This document shows, piece after piece, positions 1 through 10,700 of a DNA stretch of 64,000 nt. Numbering within the stretch: the stretch's first letter is position 1; each line of letters starts with the position of its first letter. This DNA is from Plazaster borealis (Eukaryota > Echinodermata > Asteroidea > Forcipulatida > Labidiasteridae). The notes under the pieces were generated by a model. It was not told the DNA's origin, did no database searches, and was given only the letters and a program-made list of their open reading frames with translations. Both the position numbers and the translations under genes were made by a program. The stretch spans positions 18,685,701 to 18,749,700 of the forward strand of contig CM037469.1 of NCBI GenBank assembly GCA_021014325.1, in the 5' to 3' direction.

Positions 1-252
1 AAGTCATGAGAGAAATAATTACTTGTTGGTACTGCAAATCATAGTTCTAGACAGATATTCCACCCTGCAATTTTTACTTGTTTATGAAATTTGTTTGAAA
101 TGTTGTAAATAAATCAAGAAGCTCTTTTCAGAGTCACCACCTTTTCAAAAAGAAATAAATTACTTGATATATCCATAAGATGTATAATTTGTATTAACCA
201 GAGCAAATAGCATTTGATTATCATATACTGATTGATAATATTCTTCTTGTAG

Positions 253-429
253 TCCCTGCTGAACATCTGCCTAGCCCTGCTTCTCTGTGATGGCTCAGCC
301 CCAGGGGGTGGGGACGGTCTGTCCTTACTCACAATGGCCTCTCCATCAGTGGGTATGCGCTTTACTCCCCCACCGGTCTTCTGCTCCGCCGTGGTGCGTC
401 TGGTGGCAATGCAGATGCATTGCATGAAG
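253..429 (+). CDS. UNC80: Isolated upstream exon, probably UNC80
   Basis: Exactly 59 codons, open and in phase 0 at both ends, between the acceptor ttgtag and the donor gtttgt. The product begins SLLNICLALLLCDG and ends VRLVAMQMHCMK, alternating hydrophobic helix with a Gly/Pro-rich loop, which suits the helical-repeat C-terminal half of UNC80. It lies 7 kb upstream of the next sure exon, so membership in the same transcript is inferred from strand, phase and sequence character. The 252 bases before it look intronic. Confidence 0.6.
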
Positions 430-3400
430 GTTTGTGATGGGAATTGTTGGTTTTTCCTTTAAGGTTGGGGGTTTGGAGGGACTTGGAAAAATTTGAGAAG
501 ACCAAGCAAACAGTTGGTTTAAATATGAAGTGGATTATCTTAATTTTTTTTCCAAAAAATCAAAAATCTTGAAGCTACTCAATCGTTACTCAAATCTACT
601 CATTACTTAAAGCTACTCAATTATTACTCAAATCTACTCAGTATTCAAGGCTACTCATTATGAAGGCTACTTGATCATTACTCAAATCTATTCAGTACTC
701 GAGGCTAAGGTCCTGTCTATTTCTTGATGAGTGTCTTTGGCTTATAGCCAGGGCCATTTGCTGCTGTAGTAACATCTGAAGGGAATCTCCATGGTTACTG
801 GACATTTTGTAGAAATATGCAATGGTAGTTCTTGCCACAGAACCCATTGAATTCTGTCGTGGTAAATAACGCTATCAAATAGAGCACCAGTTTTAATTTT
901 GTTTTGCAACTTTCAACAAAATCCAAGTCCAAAAATTGACTCAGTGAACATGGTATTTGATATCTGGGGTCAATTTGATGTGAGTAAACGTGGAAAGCAC
1001 CTTAATTTAAACGGCGTGAGGACACGTTCAAACTGCAGTCAGGGGGTACAGAATCTCTTATTGAACAGGATGATTTCTACAAATCCTCATAAACCGGTTC
1101 GGAAGTGCCTTCATGTTGTTACAAACTTACTTTGGAGCGGTCACATTACTCCTAGGGAACAGATATGACCTCACCGAAGCCCTTGAATCAAAGTAGTCAT
1201 TTATCTTCAGCTTTTACAAATACTAACTGATTGTTTTGAGGTTTTTATTTTGGGTTTATTTTTTTGAAGGGAAATAATTTTGTCCAATTAATTATTTGCC
1301 CCACCCCCAGTGTCCTGATGTCATTAGTTTGATTATGGCACTCACTGTGGTATTGTGTCCAGTCCTCATGCCGTCTTTGAAACGAGTATGGTTTGCTAAA
1401 GACGGATTTTTTATATGAACTGGCCAATGTGAACCGTTTTGTCCGCACTGTAGCCTTCTAAACCATCCTGTGCTTTTGAATATCCAACACAGTGTGCCAG
1501 TTTCTTTCTTTTTTTGACAGCAACGTCTTGTTTTTTGGGGTTCCGTCTGTCTCTGTGCAGAGACGATGTGTTCTGTCATTTTTACGTTGACTGATTTTTT
1601 TTTTAACAAGTCTTGTCCTTGAGATGTCAGCGTGTACAATTCATTTGACTACTAACAATTTAAAAGATTCAACAAACCCCTACAATTAAGATCTGGTAAG
1701 GGAATTAAAAGACAAAAAACAGTTGCATAAAAACAATATGTTTCCTTTGATTTGAAAAGAAAAAGAAAAGGCTATCTGATTTGCCGATTTTTTTTAGTAG
1801 ATACACTCTCCCCTTTGTAATGAAAACCGTGTGCATTTCAAAACTATCCCTGGACATGTATCCCTTCTGCATCAGTTAACAGTAGTGATAACCTACTCTA
1901 CTCTACTACTCTATACACAAAAACATTCTTCATTTGTTTTCCATTAGAGATAGACTCTAACTGTTCAGTAGCAGTTTATAACCCAATCAAATATCAGTTA
2001 TTGATTATGGATTAACTGAGTGTTCCAGCACAATCATCATCATCGCTCAATTGGTAACTGCATTAGCGGCATAAATGTTTAAAGTTGGTGTTTGAAAATG
2101 AGACAGTTTGAGAAAAAACAACAACCCCAAACAACCCCGCAACAGTACTGTACTGTCCTTGTAAAGGAGTTATCAAGTTTGAAAAGATTGTAAAGCTACT
2201 AATAATAGCCTTTAATAAGCGTTCATTGGGCCTTTAGCCTTCTTAAAACCATCTCAACTCTTTTGGAGTATGCAGCACCGGCAGCCAAACTGGCACACAG
2301 ATTGCTAATAATTCACATCAACAATCTGTACCATTGCAGGTACCCATTTCTGGGTGATGAGAAGCAATTATAGTTACGTGTCTTGCCCAAGACCACAAGT
2401 GTCATGACCGGGATTCGAGCCCACACTCTGATGACTCAGCCATCAGAACTTGAGCTCTAGAACTCTTAGCCACGTCACTGCAAGGAATTGCTGAAGTTGT
2501 AAAAAGAGAATTGTGTTCATCAAACTTTTGCAAAAAATGTTGAATTGTCATTCCTTTTGTCTATTTGGTTTAGTCTGCCTTGCATTCCACTATGCCTAGC
2601 AGGGTACTTACCAGCCGAAATATCCCAGTTGGGATATGGTTTTACCCTGATTAGATCCCACTTCCCAAACAAGGATCTATCCACATTTCCTACTGGGTGA
2701 CTTTTGGGGGTCGCTAGGTGCTAGGTTCGGTCAGCCTTGCATTCCACTATGCCTAGCAGGGTAATTACCAGCCGAAATATCCTAGTTGGGATACGATTTA
2801 CCCCGGTTGGATCCCATTTCTCCTGATGAGGATCTATACACATTCCAAAAGTACATGCAACCATTCGGATGTCTTGATTTGGAATAGGTAGACAAAAAAC
2901 AAGTTTTCTCTTGTCTTCTTCCAAGCTTATTGTTTGGGATGAATTTGCATAGAGAACTTTGTGCAAAAAGTCAAAGTAGTTTACCAATTGAGCGTTGACC
3001 ACCCCCCTCCACACCGTACTGCCATGTGCATTTTTAAAACGTGATCACTTGTCTTTGACTCTCGTTTCTCGTTGGTCTTGTTTTCCGTGCCTCGTCAACG
3101 GTGCCACACTCACCCCCATCAGCATCAGTACTGGATGAGATCCAAGGCAAGTTACGCTGAGCCTTCCCCCTCCCTCCCCCTCCCCACCCTTCCCCTTTCA
3201 TCTGCCGCCCTCAACGGACCAATTTCATAAGCCGCCGTGCGATCCTTTGTTGTTGTTGCAGTGCCGCAAACCGCAGTGGAAAAAACTTGCCAGATGAGAT
3301 TTCTTTCATGTTATCAATGGAACAATCCAACTCTGTAAATAGTGTTGTGCTGGTGTTTTTTTTTCTGTGTCTTGTTAAAACGTGCTTAGCAGGTATCCAC

Positions 3401-6400
3401 CCATAATAAGCGAGGAAATACCTGCTAACCGGTGACGAGCGGCGCTATGAAATTGGCCATTGCTTTGGCACTCAACTGCCGTTCTTTTCATTTATAAACT
3501 TGATGAATTTTATTCTTTTTTTCTTTCTCAGAACTTCTCCTCTTTTTTCATTTTTAAAACTCTCTTCTCTTGTGATTAATCACTAAAGAAAAGAACGGTC
3601 CCCGCTTTTATAGGTTCAAAAATTGGTGATTAGTATTTTTTGATTTATTTATTTTTTATTACTAAAGATGAACAAAGCATTCGTGAGTCACCATTGTGTC
3701 TGTACCATGTTGGAGTGTGTGTTTGACAATTGTTACTTGTTTACTACACTGATTTAATAAGCAAACAAATTAGCCATTACAAATTGAAGTACACTCCAAG
3801 TGGACAGAAATGAATGTCTGACCATGGTTTATACTCTCATTGGAAATAGTTTTTCTGTATCATTTGTGGTTTTTGATGAGAAAAATATGTCAGTCCGTAA
3901 ATGTCATATGATTTGTACTTAAATACTTGTTCCTCTGCTTCACTTTTCACTTCAGATTCTCCATCATTTCACATAAAAATGAGATATATACAAAAGAGAT
4001 ATTTCTTAATTATTAGGTCCCAAGATTGACTGCTTATTTAACTGCCTGATTCTGTCAAAGATATCCAAGTATGGAGACACCATTTGGTGACTTAAGGGTG
4101 TCGTTTGTTTATGTGTCTGTAATCAATTGTTTCGTTCTTATAACAATCCTTGTGCCTTGTGTCACCGTGCTCATTTATATATGCATCCAATTTAACAATA
4201 AGAATTCTATGTGTACATTCCATTGTTGCATCATTGTGTGCATAAGATGTCTTGGCCAGTTTGTTGAGTGTCATCTTCCTGTGGATTATTCCCCCCTCCC
4301 TGGCTTTTTTTTTATTGATCAGTTCTTTTCATTTTGTGAATCCTGATTCACTTGCATGTCTCTGTTCCTGTTCGATCAAGTCAAGTAATTTCCTTATACC
4401 ACATGGTATGATTCTAGGGTGACCTGATTGGGTGATTTGGTTTCAGAACCCGTTTGGGTATATAATGGGTGAATGGGATTTCAGTACCCGTTTGGGTATA
4501 CAGTATGGTTAATGGGCATGCAGTACCCCCATTGCAGTACCCATTTGGGTACATGTATGCTATATGTGAATGGGATATGGGTGCTTGTTTGGGTAATCAG
4601 TACTTTTTGAGTTAAAGTATACAATGGAGCGATGGGATTTTAGTACCCTTTTGGGTATAAAATGGGTTGGTGGGCTTGAGTTCCCTCTCGGGTGTATAGT
4701 GGATGGATTGGATTTCAGTGTCATTTTGGGTATAAAATGGGTTGGTGGGATATTGGTGGGATATTTTACTTTTTATTGATTGATTGATTGGTTTATTTTT
4801 TTTTTACTTTAGGGGGGATAGAATGGGCAAAATGTTACAATTTAAAATGAGCTCTTGAGAAAAAGGGAAAGGGTGCACAACTTATGGTATACTTTGGGGA
4901 AAGAGGATTTTGATAAAGAGAATAGACATACTCTGAGAACTTTATTGGAATGTTGTTACTGGGTATACACCCAACTTGTTGAGCTGAAGGAAAGTGATTG
5001 GAACCAAGATGTGTGTGGGGACTTACTATGAGGAATAAAATGAGCAACTATTTATCAATAGACCTCTTGCATAAGACAACATTTGGCGTGTTGTGGCCGA
5101 GCGGTCTAGTTTACCGGACCCAGGCTCTGGTGTTGTCAGCAGCAGAGTGTGGGTTCGAATCCCAGCCATGACACTTGTGCCCTTGAGCAAGGCACTTTAC
5201 CATAATTGCTTCAAAAAAAAAGTTAGGAAGGTAGTGCACTCTGCTCTACCAGCCAGGCTCCTAGTTGATGATACCCATGCCTACATCCTTATGGACTGTG
5301 AAGGGGGTAACCCTGTTGCATCCCCAGTAGTAGGTGGCAACGTGCCCCTGGTGACAGTTGATTTGGGTCGATAGCCCAAGTCAGTTAAGTGTTGCCCTCT
5401 TCTTGAGGTGATGTTAGGCGATATCTCATAAAAAACAAGAAACAAAAAACAAAACAAACTATAAGCTCATCAAACAGCGCCCTCACTGACGTCAAAGGAA
5501 GAATTTTCATTGGCTGAGAGTTGTGTATGCACACACGCACGTTTCCATTGTTTCACCTTGGTGATTGCGGCCTATGCAAGGGGTCTATGGGAACAACTGG
5601 GGTAACATTGTTTTGGGGAGTGTTTAGTTATACCTAGTTTTGGGATAAAATTGGCATTTAATAGGAATCGGCTGAAACGTATGTACCTATTGAAAAGTGG
5701 GTGTTAAAAAGGGTAAGGTGGCATTTTGTGTGTTGTGGGTTTTTTTCCTCTTTTTGGGGGGAGGCGGGGTCTGGAATGGAAGTTTTGATTGTAGGCTCAA
5801 TGAAATTTTGAGAACCCTCATGACAAAAAGAATAGAAATAAAAAGGGAAGTTGGGTCTGGTTTGGTTCCATTTTAACACTAAGTTGAGAAAATTTAAACT
5901 GGCGGATAAATTTAATTTAGTGCAAACTTGTGGATGATTACCGAGTATAAAATGTTAGAACCAAGATTTAGATAAAAGTGGAAAAGGTTGGGAAAAGGTT
6001 ATTTATCTTCTCTGTCTTTAAGGGTTGAATGGGTAATGGGTTTGACCTTTCTCTTGTTTGCACCTTTATTAAGCGTGATGTTAGTCTTGGTTCTAAGACT
6101 CAACTCCACCAATTCCAATAAAAGATAATGAAAAGAAAAAAGATGTGTAAAGGAATGATGTAAACGGCAAAACAAGATTTTTCAAAATTGATTGGACACT
6201 GTTTGCTCTGTCTTTGATTTCTCAACTTACTGCTAGAGATGATAAGTCTGAAATTGGATGTTCCAAACGTTTCCATGTTTAATGAGTTACAATGGAGCAT
6301 TTCAAAAACCTTGAACCAAGACTAGCTGAGGAGTTGCAACAATTTTGACATTATTTATTTGTTTTATTTGGCCACAGTTTTCACAGATGCAGAATCACTT

Positions 6401-7742
6401 GGCAATCCAAAATAATAGATGTATAGATTATGTTGATGAGTTCATTTTTTTACAAGTGTCAAAAATGTTTGTTTTTTTAGACAAGTTGGCGGACTTAGAT
6501 GCCTGGTTGGCCCTCCAGCACATTGTTTTTGTTAAAATGCACATTTCACTTCTGGAAAGCAAACAAGCGAAGCTTTAAAGTACACAGCATACTATTGTTT
6601 AATTTATTGTTTTTTAAGATGTGGGAATATTGTGTTGTTGCTTTTTTTAAAACAGACTGTGGTGAGTTTTGAGAGCCTTTTCTTCCACAAGAGGTGATTT
6701 TTTTGTTGTAACATCAAATGACACTCCCCAGGAAGGATCGGGGGATAGAGGACTGGGCTAGCTACCAACATCTGCCCAAGCCCTGGCAAATTTATATTTA
6801 TTTATCTCAGTTTGCAGAAAGTTTGTCGAGGAGGTCCTAACAGCTGATTGTACACTGCAGTAGAACACTTGATTCATTTATTATTTATTAATTCTGGTTG
6901 TGAAGCAAAGGACTCTCAGAAAAGCGAACTAAATCACTATGCTAGCCAAGAACCCCATTGAGAGAAGACAAAGAAGGAAAATTCAGTTTTAGATGTGGGA
7001 GGAAAACCCCCAGAAAAATACTCCATGGAAAACCCATGCAATCAGGTAGGGACTGAAAACCCAATCCACATAGTGCCCCCGGTGGGATTCGAACCGGGGT
7101 CCTAGAGGTGGAAGGCGAGGAACGATACCACTACACCGACCCAACTGCCCAACTCATCCCACCATTGTTGCAGATTTTTTACAAATTTTTCCCCATATAT
7201 TGTGGCGGAGTAAAACACAATTCTTCTTTTTTTGAAAAAAAACTTTGAGCAAATGTATCCCCTGCACCTAGTCCTGGTACGATGTCAGTCTTTGTTGCAC
7301 TACCACTGTGCATGGAGACTATCCTTCTACTAGGACTACCCCCGCACCCTACCAATCGCCTATACCTGAAGCTGCTGCTGCCACAGGAAGGATTTATGCA
7401 TTGGCAGCTAGCCCACTGGTCTAAGATTAGGAATGAATATTTTTCCATGTTTAGGACCTGTACACCCTGGAGCAAGTTTTCGGAGGCACACCTGTTTTCA
7501 ACTCAGCAGAACGGACGGAGACCATCTTGCTGTACCTCGTCCTGCCTCTGTGCTTGAGGGTTGGCTGTGGAAGAAAAGGTCAGTCCGTGTTCAACCTTGT
7601 AAACCCTCACTGTGTGCTGGGTCCAGTTATTGGACTGTGTATTGGCGGGTCTGATTAAACTGGACCACCCATGATGTTAAAATGACCATTTTGTTGCATT
7701 TGGTGTGTTTGTATTTTATATAAAAGACCTCAGTAAATTTCC

Positions 7743-7773
<31 letters not shown>

Positions 7774-10700
7774 TACATTCCCTTCTTACATAGATTCTCC
7801 CAAGATTAGACCATCAGACATCTCATTCGCACTCACCATGATCCTGTATGCCCTCCTTCCACCCAAGCGTCAGCCCCGCCCTGCTGGTGGACCAGGGAGT
7901 GGTGGTGGTGGTGGTGGTGGTGTGGGAAACCCACCTAAACAGCATCATTACTCATCGCTGACGGATCTGCCGAGTCATACGAGTATCTCATACCGAGACT
8001 CCAACTCTGTCATTCCAGATTCCCTGTACGAGGCTGGATTCTTAGGTGAGTTTATCAGCTCAATCCTCTAACTCTCCTATAATCCATTCTCTGGTTTTGC
8101 TTGAGTTTTTGGCAAAATCAATCCACAAATAACAGGTGCCTGAGAACAATGAAACAAGAGGTAAAATTAAACACAATTTTAAATTCCACCTAAACGGCCA
8201 AGACTGAGAACCGAAGTTGAGTCCAGTGCACTACACCACTAAGCCACCACACTCCGACACCAGAATATATTGAATTTAGTAGCAAAACCATTGTGATCAG
8301 TGCCACAGCGTTTATGACAATTTGCCTTGTACACCAACAGGAAATTGTGCAAAATCTCATCATCATTTGACTAATGCTGGGGTATTGATGATTAATAATA
8401 TATGTATTCTTCCTGAAGGGTTGAAGATGATTATGGTTTGTTTCGAGAACCAGTTGTCCAGGGAATGGTTCCGCATCGCTTCAGCCGTCAAAGAACTTGG
8501 CTCAGGAATGCTGGGTAAGATTTTATCAAAAGCATCATGTTTCGGAATTGATTTAGTTTCCCACTTTCCAACCTTGTCAAGGATACACTCCTGCACTTCA
8601 ACCACCATGCAGCCACAGAGTTTCAGTTTTTCTCCTGAAGATAATCCTGAAGATAATCTTTTCTTGGTGTTGACGCAGAGCTTACCTTCTAGATTCTTTT
8701 CACCACCATACAAACTTTGAAATCCGAGCTTTGCATGGTGTCGGAAAGTAAGAACGGAGTAGGTTTATGGCTAACAACCATGTGATTAAAATCTCTCTTG
8801 GGAGAAGAATGCTGGTTCTGAGAAGAACTGGGTTCAAGATATAGTAGAGTCCTGAAGTTTAGTGTGCTCTGTGTGTCTACAGGAGAAGCAATCCTACTCT
8901 TTTTAATAGATGTAATAATTGCATCGAGAATAAAGAATATTTGGGGCATTTTTCCCCGATGATGACATGTGAGTCAAGCGCTGTATGCTCGGTGCTTTTC
9001 CGAGACCTGTGGAAATTTGTTTTATGGTACCAGCTGCTGTTTACAGGACTCTGGGCACCGGGCACACTCATGAGTGGTTAAGAAATCTTCTAGAATTACA
9101 AAGGTCATGGGTTCGAATCCCACCGGAGTTGTATGCCTGTGGATTATTTCCTGCAGGACTCTGAAAGCACTGACAATACAGAGCTTTTCACACATCAGTA
9201 TATTCTCTAAGGTTTTAGACCAAGAATGAAATCTTACTAATGTTTGAATGTATAGTTTGTATTGTTTCTACAGGTGGTTTAGCTCTATGTAGCTTTCTCT
9301 AAGGGTAAAACCAAGAATGAAATCTTACTACTGTTTGAATGTATAGTGTGTATTGTTTCTACAGGTGGTTTAGCTCTGTGGAGCTTTATGGATTTTGTCA
9401 TCACAGTACGTACTCCTCTCTTTGTCATGCTCAAGCCATTTATTGCATTCAAGGTAGGCATCTGTACATGTAGTCATCTCAAATGTATTTAATTACATTA
9501 ACCCACATTAGACGGAAAGACAGGGTTTTGCGAGTACTGCAGAGTTTTCTTTGGGAGGGTCTTTGATTTCCCTTCAAGGGGTGATGGAAGAGAGTTTGAC
9601 GACTGGCCAGCTGTTTTTCAAGTAGAGATGTGTCATTTTTTTATAAAGTAAACTTTAAGATTGACAATCATCATTTAATTTCTTGTTAAAATGCCCAAAT
9701 TCACATCTTACTGTTTGGCAATAATGTGTAAAATGCATTGGAATTTTAATCTTTTTAAAACTTGTAGATGATGAGAATGATTTGTGAGACGGATCATGAG
9801 GTGATGCTGCAGCGCTATGTGGGACAGAAACTACGCGCTACCCACACACCACAAACCAAGTGCAAGTCGGAGATCATGCTGGAGTTGGTCAACGAGCTAC
9901 GCCATCTAAGAGACAACATGTTTGTCCCAAGAGGTATTAAAAGGATTTCTCTTTCGTGTTCTTGTTCATTCAGAAACAATTTTCCAGTCTCTAACTCATT
10001 CTATTTCTTTGGATGAAATCTTGCAGACCGTGTAAAGTTTACCGATGATCTAGCAGTGATGACGGGACAGAGAGCTCAGGTATTTGAGGAGATGGAAATC
10101 ACGTCCCCGTTCCAGCAACGAGGCTCCATCATCAGTCGTCTGACGAGGAAAGGTAAAGAGAAGTGTCTCCTCAAGCTGGCGATCAGAGCGGGCCAACATT
10201 ACTTAAATCAGGGCTGAACAAGTTAAGCGCACAGGGGTGTAGTGACCAAAGACCAGGAACTGGCTTTCCCTACTTTGGAACTCCCTACCTGTATCTAGCT
10301 TTCCACCAACTTACAATCTGCCACAGTTCAAGAGGAATATGAACAGATTATTTCCTCTCACTTTAAATAATTTTCCTCATTTTCCTTGTAGCCCTCACAC
10401 TGGGTGGCATTCCTTTTGGCCTTAAGTTAGGATATTTTTTCATTGTAAAAATTGTTTAGTATCTCACTACTATACCTATGTATTATCAAATACACTGATG
10501 TGACAATTCTTTATTCTTGACATTCTTTCACAGCCACCATCACGTCGCGTCGCAGCTCCAGCCGCCAGAGTTCAAGTCGTCGTAACAGCACTCGTCGCCG
10601 TGGGTCTGTCCGCAGTGCTGACTCAGCCGACCACAATGCCAACAATTCGGAGCAGCAACGGAGCTTGTCAAGATCAAACAGTGGGTAAGTAACAACCAAG

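Larger units (their letters stand above)
430..7454 (+). other. Large UNC80 intron, repeat-rich
   Basis: No convincing exon was found in these 7 kb. It holds degenerate short repeats around 560-715 (variants of AAGCTACTCA and AAATCTACTCA), an antisense tRNA-derived SINE at about 2385-2485, a two-copy tandem repeat at 2574-2870, a degenerate tandem array at 4430-4760, an inverted-repeat element with a SINE inside it at 5058-5588, and another antisense SINE at 7020-7155. Short open stretches at 899-1168, 1290-1640 and 3260-3400 lack paired splice sites or coding character. Confidence 0.55.

Noticed and set aside
1292..1639. 115-codon minus-strand open frame in the UNC80 intron
   Set aside because: Low complexity, no recognised domain, no splice partners. 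A weak plus-strand exon reading at 1309-1400 was also dropped for lack of a donor.
3260..3400. Possible exon after GTTGTTGTTGCAG at 3248-3260
   Set aside because: The acceptor looks good but each frame soon stops or lacks a donor, and none fits the UNC80 phase.
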